Assembly: GCA_013426755.1 (NCBI GenBank)
Contig: AP019861.1
Span: forward strand, 545,067 to 609,066
Origin: Spirochaetota bacterium
GTDB taxonomy: Bacteria; Spirochaetota; UBA12135; COTS27
Length of the DNA: 64,000 bases
Direction of reading: 5' to 3'
The position numbers and the translations under genes are program-made. How positions within the stretch are numbered: the stretch's first letter is position 1; each line of letters opens with the position of its first letter. Below the pieces are notes generated by a model. It did not search any database. It had not been told where the DNA came from and saw only the letters and a list, made by a program, of their open reading frames with translations. This document shows positions 35,421-46,165 of the stretch, in pieces.

Positions 35421-37511
35421 ATGGCAGTAGCACAAAAAATTGGCTTAGATAAATATCGGAATATTGGGATTATGGCCCATATTGACGCTGGAAAAACAAC
35501 TTGTACGGAGCGTATCCTGTATTATACGGGAAAAACCCATAAAATAGGAGAAGTCCATGAAGGAGCGGCGGAGATGGACTGGATGGAACAGGAAAAAGAG
35601 CGTGGAATCACAATCACCTCAGCGGCGACAACGTGTTTTTGGAAAGATCATCATATCCAGATCATTGATACACCAGGGCACGTTGATTTTACGGCTGAGG
35701 TAGAACGGTCATTGCGTGTGCTTGACTCGGCAATAGGCGTTTTCTGTGGTGTGGCAGGAGTGCAACCCCAATCTGAAACAGTGTGGCGACAAGCAGACCG
35801 CTACGGCGTGCCGCGCATGATTTTTGTCAATAAAATGGACCGTATCGGAGCTGATTTTTATGCAGTAGTGGCTGATTTGCGCGACAGACTCGACGCCAAT
35901 GCAGTGCCCATTGCTATTCCTGTGGGGGTTGAGGATTCTTTTGCAGGAGTCATTGATCTGATCACAATGCGTGAGAGATTAGACAATCCAGATGATCGCG
36001 GAATGACATTGCTAGATAGAGAAATTCGTAGTGATCTTAAAGAACAAGCGGATAAATGGCGTGTCAATTTGCTTGAAGCTATCAGTGATTATGATGATGA
36101 TATTGCCGAACGGTTTCTAGAAGGCGAAGAAATAGACCCTGCTACGCTGCGTAAAGCTATTCATAGGGGTATTATTGAAGGAAAAATATTCCCGACGACG
36201 TGTGGGACGGCATTTAAAGACAAAGGAGTGCATTTTCTCCTCGATACGATAGTCGATTATTTGCCTTCGCCATTGGAAATTCCGCCCATTAAAGGCTTTG
36301 ATCTCAATGACGAAGCAAAAGAATTAGAACGGCGTTCTGATATCAAAGACCCATTCTCGGCATTGGCTTTTAAGATCATGACGGACCCTCATGTGGGAAA
36401 ATTGTCGTTTTTGCGTGTGTATTCTGGCAAAATGGCACGTGGTGATAGCGTTCTCAATGTTTCAAGTGGCAAAAAGGAGCGTGTTGGAAGATTGTTGCGT
36501 ATGCATGCGAATACACGCGAGCAAATAGACGAAGCTCAGGCAGGAGATATTGTTGCTTGTGTGGGGCTGAGTGTTTCTACGGGAGATACGCTTTGTGAAG
36601 AGGCTAAGCCTATTCGGTTAGAGAGCATGACGTTTCCTGAACCTGTGATAAAAGTAGCGGTGGAGCCGAAAACTAAAGCCGATCAAGAAAAAATGAGTAT
36701 TGCACTTCAACGTCTCGCTGAAGAAGACCCTACATTTCGAGTGGAAACAGACCACGAAACCAATCAAACACTCATTTCTGGAATGGGTGAACTTCACTTG
36801 GAAATTATTGTCGATAGATTGCTTCGTGAATTCAAAGTGCAAGCTGGCGTCGGTAAGCCACAAGTAGCTTATCGCGAGACTATTCGCAATCGTGTTGAGA
36901 ACATTGAAACCAAATACATTAAGCAAACAGGCGGACGCGGTCAATACGGGCATGTTATCTGCAATTTTGCCCCAGGTGAACCTGGGACAGGCTATATATT
37001 TAAGAATAAAATCACAGGTGGACGGATTCCTAAGGAATACATTCCTAGCGTTGAAAAAGGAATCGAAGAAGCAATGGTGGGTGGGATCTTAGCGGGGTAC
37101 CCATTTAATGACCTGGAAGTTGAGTTAACAGATGGGTCTTTTCATGATGTCGACTCGTCTGAAATGGCTTTTAAGATCGCAGGGTCAATGTGCTTTAAAG
37201 CGGGGACGAAAAAGGCACGTCCTTACTTACTAGAGCCTGTGTTTGCTGTAGAAGTCGAATGTCCTGAAAGCAGTATGGGGGATGTTATAGGCGATCTCAA
37301 TGCACGGCGTGGAAAAGTGCTTGGAATGCACGAGCGTGGCAAAAGTAGAATAGTCAAAGCACACGTCCCGCTCTCTGAAATGTTCGGTTATTCCACCGAT
37401 CTTCGCTCAAAAACACAAGGACGCGCCACTTACAGCATGGAATTTCATTCTTATGAAGAAGTACCCGCCACGATCAGTGAGAAAATCGTTAAAAAAATAA
37501 ATGAAGGATAA
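35421..37511 (+). CDS. fusA: Elongation factor G
   Basis: The 696-residue translocase EF-G is complete. GTPase motifs are intact: AHIDAGKTT (G1), [11 protein letters not shown] (G2), DTPGHVDFT (G3) and [11 protein letters not shown] (G4). Domains II-V follow, with GMGELHLEI and [16 protein letters not shown] typical of domains III and IV-V. It lies in the usual position between rpsG and tuf. The leader upstream is A-rich (built of gtaaaa/acaaaa runs) with no Shine-Dalgarno, a pattern that also precedes rplE. Confidence 0.98.
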   Translation: MAVAQKIGLDKYRNIGIMAHIDAGKTTCTERILYYTGKTHKIGEVHEGAAEMDWMEQEKERGITITSAATTCFWKDHHIQIIDTPGHVDFTAEVERSLRVLDSAIGVFCGVAGVQPQSETVWRQADRYGVPRMIFVNKMDRIGADFYAVVADLRDRLDANAVPIAIPVGVEDSFAGVIDLITMRERLDNPDDRGMTLLDREIRSDLKEQADKWRVNLLEAISDYDDDIAERFLEGEEIDPATLRKAIHRGIIEGKIFPTTCGTAFKDKGVHFLLDTIVDYLPSPLEIPPIKGFDLNDEAKELERRSDIKDPFSALAFKIMTDPHVGKLSFLRVYSGKMARGDSVLNVSSGKKERVGRLLRMHANTREQIDEAQAGDIVACVGLSVSTGDTLCEEAKPIRLESMTFPEPVIKVAVEPKTKADQEKMSIALQRLAEEDPTFRVETDHETNQTLISGMGELHLEIIVDRLLREFKVQAGVGKPQVAYRETIRNRVENIETKYIKQTGGRGQYGHVICNFAPGEPGTGYIFKNKITGGRIPKEYIPSVEKGIEEAMVGGILAGYPFNDLEVELTDGSFHDVDSSEMAFKIAGSMCFKAGTKKARPYLLEPVFAVEVECPESSMGDVIGDLNARRGKVLGMHERGKSRIVKAHVPLSEMFGYSTDLRSKTQGRATYSMEFHSYEEVPATISEKIVKKINEG

Positions 37512-37992
37512 CCTGTGCCTTTAAAGCTCATATCTCTGAAAAACTCATAAAGACTCATAAACACCCATAAAGACTCGTAAAAGCCCATGAAAACCTTTAA
37601 AAATTTCAATTCCTTAAAAAAAATTTAAACCTATTTATTGAAAATAATAGTACAATACTCTTTCAATGTAGTTGTATTACGGGCATTACTTGCAGTTTTT
37701 GTGAATTTTTTTAATGGGATCGATGAATCGTAGCAAAGTAGATCGTGCAAATAGATTGTATTCAATGGATTGTGTGTGAATGATTGTATATTGTGAATAG
37801 ATCGTAGTACTTAGTAATATGTGTAAATAAATTGTAGCAAAGAACCTTAATCAAAGAACCTTAATTGTAGTCATTGTACCGATTGTGGTTATTGTAGTAA
37901 AGAACCTTTAATGTTAACTTATATTGATAAAAAAAACTTTTAATTTTTAAAAAATGTGCAAAATTTGTATTATTTAATGGAATATAGTATTC
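37512..37992. other. fusA-tuf spacer with a 10-bp repeat
   Basis: At 37543-37593 a 10-base unit (actcataaag and transitional variants) repeats five times just after fusA. From about 37815 to 37915 short blocks of attgtagcaaagaacctt recur two or three times. No clear promoter for tuf was found, although the 90 bases before its start are very AT-rich. Confidence 0.6.
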
Positions 37993-39195
37993 ATGGCAAA
38001 AGAAAAATACGTTAGAGATAAAGATCACGTCAATATTGGCACGATAGGTCATGTCGACCATGGCAAAACAACCCTTACAGCTGCTATTTCGTCTTACTGT
38101 GCTCAGAAAGGACTAGCAGAAGCTAAAAAATACGAAGAAATAGATGCTGCTCCCGAAGAGAAAGAACGTGGCATTACTATTAATACCGCTCACGTCGAAT
38201 ATCAGACGGAGAAACGACATTACGCACACGTCGACTGTCCAGGACACGCCGATTATATCAAAAATATGATCACAGGTGCCGCACAGATGGACGGTGCTAT
38301 CTTAGTGATCGCAGCAACGGATGGACCGATGGCACAAACACGCGAACATATCCTCCTCGCTAAACAGGTCAATGTTCCCTATATCGTTGTTTTTCTCAAT
38401 AAAACAGACCAAGTCGACGATCCAGAACTCCTCGAACTAGTCGAGCTGGAAGTGCGCGACTTGCTTAAAAAATATGATTTCGATGGAGATAAGATTCCTA
38501 TCATCAAAGGTTCCGCCTTAAAGGCAACTGAGGCCGTTCAAAAAGGTTCGGCAGATTCTGATGATCTTAAACCCATCAAAGAACTTCTCGATGCCATAGA
38601 CAGTTACATTCCTACGCCTAAGCGTGATTTGGACAAAGACTTTCTCGTGCCCGTTGAGGATGTGTTTACGATCTCTGGTCGTGGAACTGTTGCAACAGGA
38701 CGTGTCGAATCAGGTAAGGCTAAAGTGGGCGATAAAGTTGAGATTGTCGGCATCAGTGATACCGTTGAGACAACGATTACGGGTGTTGAGATGTTCCGTA
38801 AGGACCTAGATGAGGCTTTTGCTGGCGATAATGTGGGATTGTTGCTTCGTGGAGTTGAGCGCGATTCGATTCAACGCGGACAGGTTATTTGTAAACCTAA
38901 GTCAATCACGCCCCATAAAAAATTCAAAGCTGAGATTTATGTTCTTAAAAAAGAAGAGGGCGGACGTCATACGCCTATCTTCAAAGGCTACAAACCACAG
39001 TTTTATTTCAGAACAACCGATATCACAGGATCAATTACGCTTAAAGAAGGCACTGAAATGATCATGCCAGGTGACAATACGGCTATCGAAGTTGAGCTTA
39101 TCAATACGATTGCTATGGACAAAGGCAGTAATTTTGCTGTTCGCGAAGGCGGTCGTACTGTTGGAGCGGGCGTTGTGCTCGATATTATTGAATAG
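37993..39195 (+). CDS. tuf: Elongation factor Tu
   Basis: EF-Tu of 400 residues delivers aminoacyl-tRNA to the ribosome. The GTPase motifs are complete: GHVDHGKTT, the switch I threonine in [24 protein letters not shown] and NKTDQVDD. Domains II and III follow with [15 protein letters not shown] and [14 protein letters not shown]. It lies directly upstream of rpsJ. NKTDQ in place of the common NKxD(M/L) is unusual, but the essential Asn, Lys and Asp are present. No Shine-Dalgarno precedes the start. Confidence 0.98.
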   Translation: MAKEKYVRDKDHVNIGTIGHVDHGKTTLTAAISSYCAQKGLAEAKKYEEIDAAPEEKERGITINTAHVEYQTEKRHYAHVDCPGHADYIKNMITGAAQMDGAILVIAATDGPMAQTREHILLAKQVNVPYIVVFLNKTDQVDDPELLELVELEVRDLLKKYDFDGDKIPIIKGSALKATEAVQKGSADSDDLKPIKELLDAIDSYIPTPKRDLDKDFLVPVEDVFTISGRGTVATGRVESGKAKVGDKVEIVGISDTVETTITGVEMFRKDLDEAFAGDNVGLLLRGVERDSIQRGQVICKPKSITPHKKFKAEIYVLKKEEGGRHTPIFKGYKPQFYFRTTDITGSITLKEGTEMIMPGDNTAIEVELINTIAMDKGSNFAVREGGRTVGAGVVLDIIE

Positions 39196-39246
39196 ATGTG
39201 TTATTGGATAAATACATTATTAAATAAGAAATGTATCGTGGAATGA

Positions 39247-39390
39247 ATGTGGCATTGGGTCAAGCTATGTTTTATCTTTGCTGTAAAGTAATGAATGTGG
39301 CATTGAGTTAAACTATGTTTTATTTTTGCTGCGAATTGATAAATATGTTATTGAAGAAAGCTATGTTTCGTCTTTACTACGGATTTCAAT
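39247..39390. repeat. 48-bp tandem repeat downstream of tuf, three copies
   Basis: A unit beginning atgtggcattgggtcaagct is repeated twice more with increasing divergence (the third begins atatgttattgaagaaagct), filling about half of the tuf-rpsJ spacer. The repeat has no detectable coding or structural content. Confidence 0.8.
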
Positions 39391-39504
39391 ATGTTCAATT
39401 TTCTAAATGAGGGCTAAAAAATCACGTGGTTACCAATTTATTTGAGATAAGTTCTTTGATTATGAATAAATCGTTTGTAAATGATGTTTGAGAGTGATTG
39501 ACGG

Positions 39505-39813
39505 GTGGCTGGACAACGTATTCGCATCAAGTTAAAGTCGTTCGACAATAGGACAATAGAACGATCGACGGGGCTCATTGTAGAATCTGTCAAACATAGC
39601 GGTGCTAAGGTCTCAGGCCCTATTCCACTTCCGACAAGCATTCGTAAGATCACAGTTCTTAAATCACCGCATATTCACATCACCGCTCGCGATCAATATG
39701 AAATACGCACGTATAAACGTCTTATCGATATTTATGATATTTCTAATGAAACCATGAGTTCGCTTATGAGCATTGAACTCCCTGAAGGGGTTGATATTCA
39801 TATCGAGCAATGA
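39505..39813 (+). CDS. rpsJ: 30S ribosomal protein S10
   Basis: A 102-residue S10 starting with GTG at 39505; the first residues then match the family ([14 protein letters not shown]). Typical segments [23 protein letters not shown] and [23 protein letters not shown] are present. Besides its place in the 30S head, S10 serves as NusE in antitermination. It heads the S10 cluster, with tuf upstream. There is no Shine-Dalgarno and the start codon is non-ATG. Confidence 0.97.
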   Translation: MAGQRIRIKLKSFDNRTIERSTGLIVESVKHSGAKVSGPIPLPTSIRKITVLKSPHIHITARDQYEIRTYKRLIDIYDISNETMSSLMSIELPEGVDIHIEQ

Positions 39814-40058
39814 AAATAGCTAGAATAACGGCGTTTTGTATGAATGGTGCGATTTGAGTGATGATTGTGAAATCTAAATAGCGGTTATGATATTTGAGTG
39901 ATACAATTTAATCGGTGAAATTTGAATGATAAATACACTTATTCTTAGGTCGGCAGAAGTAAGCATTGCAAAAGTGAACATTACAAAAATGAACATTATT
40001 TAGAAGTGAATATTGTTTTAATAGTAGCAGTAGTAATAAGAGTAGCAGGAAAACAGCA

Positions 40059-40736
40059 ATGATCGGTTTGATTGGACAGAAATTAGGCATGACGCAGATA
40101 TTCAATGCCGATGGTACAGTTGTTCCTGTTACGGTGATCGGAGTGCAGGGTAATCGCGTGGTTGGACTGCGCACCCGTGAGAAGAACAATTATGATGCTG
40201 TCCAGGTCGGATGGGGTGAAAACAGTAAAGAAAAGAGAAAAACACTCTTAAATAACTTTCCAGGGCAGAAACGCCCGAGGCTTGTTCGTGAATTTCGTCT
40301 CGATCGTACTAAGGGTGAGGAGCTTGCTAAATATAAGGTGGGTCAAGAATTATCGCTTGCTGAGGTTAAAGTCGGTGCTTTTCTAGATGTGACGGGACAT
40401 AGCATTGGTAAGGGATTTCAAGGTGTTGTCAGACGCTACGGTATGCATGGCGGTCCTGCGACGCACGGTTCTAATTTTCACAGACACCCAGGTTCTATTG
40501 GACATTGTACAGCGCCGGCGCGTGTATTTAAGGGTAAGAAATTGCCAGGTCGTATGGGGGGAGTACGTGTGACGGTACAAAATCTTGCTGTTGTTTCCAT
40601 TGATACTGAGAAGGGACTCCTCCTTATAAGTGGAGCGGTGCCCGGCAAACGCAATGCAATGCTACTTATCCGTCCCAGTGTGAAAAAACCGAATGTACCG
40701 CAGCAAGTTTCAGAACCTGTGAAGAAGAGTGCTTGA
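40059..40736 (+). CDS. rplC: 50S ribosomal protein L3
   Basis: A 225-residue L3, slightly longer than average. It has MIGLIGQKLGMTQIF at the start, the conserved loop KGFQGVVRRYGMHGGPATHGS that reaches the peptidyl-transferase region, and GRMGGVRVTVQNL. CAGGA lies 8 bases before the ATG. The 245-base spacer ahead of it holds short repeats of the type gtgaacattacaaaaatgaac. The C-terminal 15 residues (KKPNVPQQVSEPVKKSA) are an extra charged tail. Confidence 0.98.
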   Translation: MIGLIGQKLGMTQIFNADGTVVPVTVIGVQGNRVVGLRTREKNNYDAVQVGWGENSKEKRKTLLNNFPGQKRPRLVREFRLDRTKGEELAKYKVGQELSLAEVKVGAFLDVTGHSIGKGFQGVVRRYGMHGGPATHGSNFHRHPGSIGHCTAPARVFKGKKLPGRMGGVRVTVQNLAVVSIDTEKGLLLISGAVPGKRNAMLLIRPSVKKPNVPQQVSEPVKKSA

Positions 40737-40835
40737 GGGTTTGGGTGAGAAGATTTGCTCTGTAGGGTCTTTGGGTGTGATTTTTTGTGTGTGTTGTTTT
40801 GTATTCAATGTTTTTAGGTTAATGGTTTTTTAAAG

Positions 40836-41525
40836 ATGAAGTTAGCTATGTATAATGGTGAGGGCGCTGCGGTTGGAGAGAAAGACTTGCCAGAGCGACT
40901 GTTTGCAGCTCCTATCAATAAGAACGTTCTTTATGAGGCGCTCAAAAATCATCTTGCCAATAAACGACAGGGCACGGCTAGTGTTAAAACCGTCAGTACA
41001 GTTCACGGAACGACAAGTAAACCCTGGCGGCAAAAGGGCACAGGGCGCGCACGCGCGGGTACGAATAAATCTCCTCTCTGGAAAGGGGGAGGTGTTACGT
41101 TTGGCCCCCAGCCCCGTGATTATAGTTACAGTATTCCTAAGAAAGTTGCTCGCGAGGCGTATGCCACCGTTTTTTCACTGGCAGCACAAAAAGGCAAACT
41201 TGCTCTTATCGAAGACGTCCTAATGACCGAGTACAAAACGCGTGCGCTAGATAAGATCTTTAAGGCAATTACAAAAGCGCGTAAAGTTCTCTACATTGCA
41301 GCCATTCCAACGTCGGCTTCTGAAGAAAAAACCAAGTACGATTACATGAGAAGGTCTGCCCGTAATATCCCATGGCTTAAAGTGGTCAATGTCGCCGCAT
41401 TGGAAATAAAAGACCTTTATTATGCCGAAGAGCTTGTTTTGTCTGCGTCTGCAGTCACTTATTTGGGAGAGTTGAGTAGCAAATGGCACGTATCCCGTCG
41501 TAAAGATATTGCTGAGAAGAAATAA
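40836..41525 (+). CDS. rplD: 50S ribosomal protein L4
   Basis: A 229-residue L4. The extended loop that lines the exit tunnel is intact: KPWRQKGTGRARAGTNKSPLWKGGGVTFGP-like sequence around residues 65-95. The start MKLAMYNGEGA and the C-terminal globular part are family-typical. In many bacteria L4 also represses the S10 operon; no leader hairpin for that was identified here. It lies 99 bases after rplC. A short basic tail (SSKWHVSRRKDIAEKK) ends the protein. Confidence 0.97.
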   Translation: MKLAMYNGEGAAVGEKDLPERLFAAPINKNVLYEALKNHLANKRQGTASVKTVSTVHGTTSKPWRQKGTGRARAGTNKSPLWKGGGVTFGPQPRDYSYSIPKKVAREAYATVFSLAAQKGKLALIEDVLMTEYKTRALDKIFKAITKARKVLYIAAIPTSASEEKTKYDYMRRSARNIPWLKVVNVAALEIKDLYYAEELVLSASAVTYLGELSSKWHVSRRKDIAEKK

Positions 41526-41669
41526 TCTATTGAGAGTTTATATGTCAATTTTTTTTAAAAAACAGATTTAAGGCGTCCGTGTTATAAAGATTGCAGGTAA
41601 TAAAGGCTTAAAGACTTAAAATATAGAGAGAGATTGTGAATTAGAGTATTAGGTGATTGAGATTCGATA

Positions 41670-41975
41670 ATGAAAGCGGCATCAAATTTTTTAGCGGACG
41701 TTGTTATTGCGCCCATTCTTACAGAAAAGGCGACAGTTCTTAAAGAAAAAGGCGTTTATGTGTTTAAAGCTTTGAGAAAGGCAAGTAAAAGCAGTATTAA
41801 ACGCGCAGTTGAAAATTATTTCGATGTTAAGGTAGCCAGTGTTCGTGTCGTCAATGTCAAACCTAAAATCAAGGGTGCAGGCGTTTCTAGACGGCGTCCT
41901 GGCCGTACGAGTGCTTATAAAAAAGTCTATGTTAAAACGAAAGACAATGCTAAAATCACTAGTTTGGAAACTTAA
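41670..41975 (+). CDS. rplW: 50S ribosomal protein L23
   Basis: A 101-residue L23 that forms the docking site for trigger factor and SRP at the tunnel exit. It shows VVIAPILTEKATVLKEKGVYVFK, KSSIKRAVENYFDVKVASVRVVN and the late RRRPGRTSAYKKVYV. Length is normal. rplB follows after 5 bases, the tightest junction in the S10 cluster. Confidence 0.97.
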   Translation: MKAASNFLADVVIAPILTEKATVLKEKGVYVFKALRKASKSSIKRAVENYFDVKVASVRVVNVKPKIKGAGVSRRRPGRTSAYKKVYVKTKDNAKITSLET

Positions 41976-41980
41976 TTGTC

Positions 41981-42805
41981 ATGGCAAATAAAGTATTTCG
42001 TCCAGTAACACCTTCGCTTAGAGGCAAAGTGCTTGTCAGCAGAGCCGGTCTTGCTAAGAAACGTCCGTTGAAAACTCTAGCTAAGGGGAAAAAGCGTATC
42101 AGTGGCAGGAGTCGTAGCGGGCAAATTTCAGTGCGCAGACGAGGAGGGGGGCACAAACGACTTTATCGCGTGGTGGATTTCAAACAATACCGTGATAACA
42201 TTGAAGGAAAGGTTCAAGCTATCGAGTACGATCCCAATCGGTCGGCTCATATTGCTTTGGTGGCTTATCGTGATGGTGAGAAACGTTACGTGCTGGCGGC
42301 AGATACGATGCGCGTTGGACATAAAATTCTCTCAGGTGAGAGCATTAAGGCTATTCCAGGAAGTATGCTTCCGCTTAAAAATATCAATTTAGGTTCATTC
42401 ATCTACAATATAGAACTCTACCCCAATAAAGGCGGGCAGCTCGCACGTTCCGCAGGCAATGCCGCGACGCTCTTAGGACGCGATGGTGCCTACGTGACGG
42501 TGCAGCTTCCTTCTGGAGAAGTGAGACGAATGCTAGGCGAATGCCGTGCTTGTGTAGGCGTTGTTTCCAATAAGGACAAAAAGAATGAAAAGTCCGGGAA
42601 AGCAGGACGCACGAGATGGCTAGGACGCCGCCCTAAGGTACGTGGGGTCGTGATGAATCCTGTTGATCACCCAATGGGTGGTGGCGAAGGCAAGTCTTCA
42701 GGTGGAAGGCATCCTTGTACTCCGAAAGGTAAGCCCACCAAAGGGTATAAAACGCGCTCCGCTAAGAAATTAAGCAATCAATTCATCGTGCGTAGACGTA
42801 AGTAA
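41981..42805 (+). CDS. rplB: 50S ribosomal protein L2
   Basis: A 274-residue L2, normal length. RNA-binding segments include KRISGRSRSGQISVRRRGGGHKR near residue 35 and YDPNRSAHIALVAYRDGEKRY near 75. The catalytic-region histidine motif VVMNPVDHPMGGGEGKSSGG-type sequence is intact near residue 222. It lies 5 bases after rplW, so the pair is probably co-translated. Confidence 0.98.
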   Translation: MANKVFRPVTPSLRGKVLVSRAGLAKKRPLKTLAKGKKRISGRSRSGQISVRRRGGGHKRLYRVVDFKQYRDNIEGKVQAIEYDPNRSAHIALVAYRDGEKRYVLAADTMRVGHKILSGESIKAIPGSMLPLKNINLGSFIYNIELYPNKGGQLARSAGNAATLLGRDGAYVTVQLPSGEVRRMLGECRACVGVVSNKDKKNEKSGKAGRTRWLGRRPKVRGVVMNPVDHPMGGGEGKSSGGRHPCTPKGKPTKGYKTRSAKKLSNQFIVRRRK

Positions 42806-42880
42806 TAGTATAATTTTCAGGTATTTACTTTATTAAAAAGCATTGTTTTATTAAGAAGAAGGGATAAGATTTTCATACCG

Positions 42881-43150
42881 ATGGCACGTTCAGTCAAAAA
42901 AGGACCTTATATTTCGCCGAAGTTTTATAAAAAAGTCATGGCGAGTGCTAAAGACCCTAGCGTGATCATTCGTACGTACTCGCGTTCTTCTATGATCTTT
43001 CCTGAAATGATCGGAAAGACGATTCACGTGCACAATGGCAAAACCTTCATACCTATTAAAATAAGTGATAATCAGGTCGGACATAAGCTAGGAGAATTTG
43101 CCCCAACGCGCCTGTTTAGATCGCACAGCGGAGATAAAAAGGTCCGTTAA
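42881..43150 (+). CDS. rpsS: 30S ribosomal protein S19
   Basis: An 89-residue S19 of the 30S head. [19 protein letters not shown] at the start, [30 protein letters not shown] and [19 protein letters not shown] are all family-standard. It is followed after 16 bases by rplV. Confidence 0.98.
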   Translation: MARSVKKGPYISPKFYKKVMASAKDPSVIIRTYSRSSMIFPEMIGKTIHVHNGKTFIPIKISDNQVGHKLGEFAPTRLFRSHSGDKKVR

Positions 43151-43166
43151 TAAAGAGTCACCTATC

Positions 43167-43748
43167 ATGCAATCACAGGCTACTAAGAAATATATTCGCA
43201 TTTCTAGGCGAAAGATTGCTAGATTAGGTAAGCTTTGTTCACGTAAACGGCTAGCAGAAGTCAAGCCGCGCCTTGCCTTTCTACCTCAGAAATCAGCACG
43301 CGTTCTTCTTCAAACCCTTAAATCCGCCGAAGCTAATTTCCTAGTCAAAGCCCCCAATACGAATACAGATGCTCTTGTTATAGAACGGTTAGAGATCAAT
43401 ATTGCACGTGGGTTTAAGAGATTGCTGTACCGAGCACGCGGGCGCGGCAATAGAATGAATAAACGCGCTTCGCACATTCACGTCGTATTGACCGATGAAC
43501 CTGTTGTAAAATCATCGAAAAAAGCAACCCAACCTAAATCCCCTAGGTCTTCAGCGACTTCTAAGCAGGCATTGAAACGGTCTGCTGCCCCCACTTTAAA
43601 ATCCCCTAAATCTTCAAAATCTCCTAATTTCTCTAAATCGCCTGATTCTTCTAAAGCAACCCAATCTCTTAAATCACCTCCACCGAATACAAAAACCGCA
43701 GCCCAAGCTAAAAAAACACCCCCTTCCCAGAATCCAAGCCATTCATAG
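43167..43748 (+). CDS. rplV: 50S ribosomal protein L22 with long low-complexity C-terminal tail
   Basis: The start ATG at 43167 gives 193 residues; the upstream in-frame ATG at 43098 lies inside rpsS and is not credible. Residues 1-112 form a normal L22: KYIRISRRKIARLGKLCSRK, FLPQKSARVLLQTLKSAEANF and the tunnel loop ending RGRGNRMNKRASHIHVVLTDEP. The remaining 80 residues are a Ser/Lys/Pro-rich tail with recurrent KSP or SKSP units (PKSSKSPNFSKSPDSS). E. coli L22 has 110 residues. The tail would emerge near the solvent side and probably arose by short tandem duplication. Confidence 0.96.
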   Translation: MQSQATKKYIRISRRKIARLGKLCSRKRLAEVKPRLAFLPQKSARVLLQTLKSAEANFLVKAPNTNTDALVIERLEINIARGFKRLLYRARGRGNRMNKRASHIHVVLTDEPVVKSSKKATQPKSPRSSATSKQALKRSAAPTLKSPKSSKSPNFSKSPDSSKATQSLKSPPPNTKTAAQAKKTPPSQNPSHS

Positions 43749-43967
43749 AGCCTAAAGAGAGCCTCCACAGTAAATCTTGAAAAACCCCCGACCATATCAT
43801 CTGCATCAGTTCGCATCATTATAAACCAGCCATTAAGTCAGCCATTAAACCAGCCATCCAATTGAAAACAATGTCGTGTACAGACAAAACCGAAGACGAA
43901 AAGAAGATAAAACCTACGTTAATTGATTTGAAACATCATAAATAGAGCATAATTGATTTAGAGAACA

Positions 43968-44666
43968 ATGGGACAGAAAGTTAATCCAATAGGTATTCGC
44001 CTTAAAATCAATCAATTCTGGAAGAGCAATTGGTACGCTCAGGCGGATTATGGCAAATTTCTCGTCGAGGATATTAAGGTACGCAATTACATCACGAGGA
44101 AAGTCTTTCGTGAAAAAAATTATAGCGGACTTGAAATGTCTGATATTCGTATCAAACGATTTCCTAATGTTCTTGATTTGACAATATTTGTGACCCGTCC
44201 TGGTGTGTTGATTGGTAAACGTGGCAGTGATTTAGAAGAACTTAAAGCACAGCTTAGAAAGAAATTCAATATAAAATCACAGATCTACATTGGTATCAAT
44301 GAGATTAAAAAAGTAGACCTAGACGCCCAAGCGGTAGCTCAGACCGTTGGAAAAATGATTAAAGGCCGCCGTCCCTACAAGCGCTCCGCTAAACAGGCAA
44401 TCTCACGTGCAATGACAGCAGGGGCACGGGGAATTAAAGTTCGTGTGGCAGGACGCTTGGGTGGAAGTGAAATGGCACGGCAAGAATTTTTTAAAGAAGG
44501 CTCTGTTCCGCTCCATACCTTCGATTCGCTACTAGATTATGGGCATTACGATGCCTTGACGACCTATGGGATCATAGGTGTTTCTGTGTGGATCTGTAAA
44601 GGAAAAGAGAGTAAAAGTCAATTTAAAAATACAGATTTTAGAGGGCTTGTCCGATCTAAACAGTGA
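43968..44666 (+). CDS. rpsC: 30S ribosomal protein S3
   Basis: A 232-residue S3. It opens MGQKVNPIGIRLKINQFW; the KH domain holds VLIGKRGSDLEELKAQL near residue 85. The C-terminal domain has GRRPYKRSAKQAISRAM and RLGGSEMARQEFFKEGSVPLHT with the family-typical AdxxYG-like ending (THT/TYGIIGVSVWICKGK). S3 lies at the mRNA entry site. Length is normal. It is preceded by a 219-base spacer. Confidence 0.97.
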   Translation: MGQKVNPIGIRLKINQFWKSNWYAQADYGKFLVEDIKVRNYITRKVFREKNYSGLEMSDIRIKRFPNVLDLTIFVTRPGVLIGKRGSDLEELKAQLRKKFNIKSQIYIGINEIKKVDLDAQAVAQTVGKMIKGRRPYKRSAKQAISRAMTAGARGIKVRVAGRLGGSEMARQEFFKEGSVPLHTFDSLLDYGHYDALTTYGIIGVSVWICKGKESKSQFKNTDFRGLVRSKQ

Positions 44667-44731
44667 TGTTAAGAGGGCTATGAGAAGGTTATGTTAGAGT
44701 TGTTGTCTAGGAGTGATAGGAGTACTTTATT

Positions 44732-45145
44732 GTGTTAAGTCCGAGTAAATATAAATGGCGTAAAGTCCAGCGCGGAAGGATTCGTGGTGCCACTAAGGGG
44801 GGCGCGGCCTTAGAATCAGGTGAATTCGGTCTCACCGCCACGACATGTGGCTATGTCAATAGTCGTGAAATAGAAGCCGCACGAATTTGTATCAATCGCT
44901 ACCTAAGACGTGAAGGCAATCTTTGGATTCGAATCTTCCCACATAAACCTGTGACAAAACGTCCCGCCGAGACGCGCATGGGCAAGGGAAAAGGTGACGT
45001 CGATCACTACGTCGCAGTTGTGAAACCAGGGCGTGTGATATTTGAAGTCGGCGGCGTCAAACGTGAGACAGCATTAAATGTCCTTAAAAAAGCTTCTTAT
45101 AAATTGTCCGTTCAGACAAAAATTCTAGAACACCCTCCATTTTAA
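44732..45145 (+). CDS. rplP: 50S ribosomal protein L16
   Basis: A 137-residue L16 starting with GTG at 44732 ([19 protein letters not shown] in translation). AGGAG is 10 bases ahead, one of the few clear Shine-Dalgarno sites in the cluster. [39 protein letters not shown] sequence is fully conserved in segments. It binds near the A-site tRNA elbow. Confidence 0.98.
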   Translation: MLSPSKYKWRKVQRGRIRGATKGGAALESGEFGLTATTCGYVNSREIEAARICINRYLRREGNLWIRIFPHKPVTKRPAETRMGKGKGDVDHYVAVVKPGRVIFEVGGVKRETALNVLKKASYKLSVQTKILEHPPF

Positions 45146-45347
45146 GTGCCCATCGCCTAAAAAAAAGTAACCGTAACCGGTATTGTTGTAATCGCATTCA
45201 TTCATTAGACTTATCCATTATCTCTACGCATTATTCCCACCTATTTTCCCTACCGATCGTATTTCTTTGCCTACTTATCAATATCTAAATATCAATATCT
45301 AAATTATCCCCACTCATTGTATTTCCTAGAAGTTTAAACGTTATATT

Positions 45348-45575
45348 ATGGCAGAAAAAAAAGACCTTCATCGCGTTAAACTCAGCGATCTTAAAAAGAA
45401 ATACGCCAAGCAACGTACGGATCACGCACTTAGTCAATTGACCGATACGAGTCTTCTTAGAAAAACGAGACAAGCCATTGCGCGTGAGTACACAGTGCTT
45501 AGAGAAAAGATGAATAAAACGCCTGATAAAACAGTTAATAAAACAGTTGATAAAACCTCTGAAAAAAAATCTTAG
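45348..45575 (+). CDS. rpmC: 50S ribosomal protein L29
   Basis: A 75-residue L29; E. coli has 63. The family helix pair is present (VKLSDLKKKYAKQRTDHALS and RKTRQAIAREYTVLREK). The last 20 residues (KTPDKTVNKTVDKTSEKKS) form a short repeat of the DKTVNKT type, absent from usual L29. It lies 202 bases after rplP. Confidence 0.93.
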   Translation: MAEKKDLHRVKLSDLKKKYAKQRTDHALSQLTDTSLLRKTRQAIAREYTVLREKMNKTPDKTVNKTVDKTSEKKS

Positions 45576-45686
45576 CTGCTCGTGTATAGACCAAGTGATA
45601 TAAGATTTGATGAAGTTTGTTTTAAATTTTTTAGATTCTTTAAATACCAGCGACCGCGTTATTACTACATCACAATAAATACAATC

Positions 45687-46016
45687 ATGGAAAAACAAGC
45701 TAATACAGAACAGGCGGCGGTTAATAACGGTCAGGCTGAGCTAAAAAGCACTCAGAGTAGTGAAAAAAGCATGTCCTATAAAAAGAAATTTAAGGGTACG
45801 GTGGTTTCCACTAAGTCTGATAAGACGGTCGTTGTTCGCGTGGATAGAAAGAAGACCCACTCACGCTACCATAAGAAGATCAAGTGGTCTAAGAGGTATC
45901 TAGTTCACGATGAAACCAATCAACTAAATCTCGGTGATGAGATAGAATTTATTGAAAGCAGACCGCTTAGCAAACGTAAATGTTTTAATTTTGTGAGTCT
46001 TATTAAAAAAAATTGA
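45687..46016 (+). CDS. rpsQ: 30S ribosomal protein S17
   Basis: The S17 core is MSYKKKFKGTVVSTKSDKTV, then KKTHSRYHKKIKWSKRYLVHDE and GDEIEFIESRPLSKRKCF. From the ATG at 45687 the protein has 109 residues with a Gln/Asn/Ala-rich extension of about 28 residues. From an internal ATG at 45771 it would have 81, the normal length. No Shine-Dalgarno separates the choices. The upstream portion reads as ordinary acidic protein sequence, so the longer start is kept with doubt. The frame upstream of 45687 is not credible. Confidence 0.93.
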   Translation: MEKQANTEQAAVNNGQAELKSTQSSEKSMSYKKKFKGTVVSTKSDKTVVVRVDRKKTHSRYHKKIKWSKRYLVHDETNQLNLGDEIEFIESRPLSKRKCFNFVSLIKKN

Positions 46017-46165
46017 CCTGGTGGTGTAATTTGAGTTGTGGATTAGCAATTGAATATATAATAAATAATATAATAAGTACTACGGTCGGCGCTAAGACGG
46101 TGAAATAATACAACAGTAAAATAATAAAATAACAAAATAACTAAGCAGCATACATTATCTAACAA

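Noticed and set aside
43098..43166. Upstream start for L22
   Set aside because: The 23 extra codons lie within rpsS, and the family start MQSQATKKYIRIS fits the ATG at 43167.
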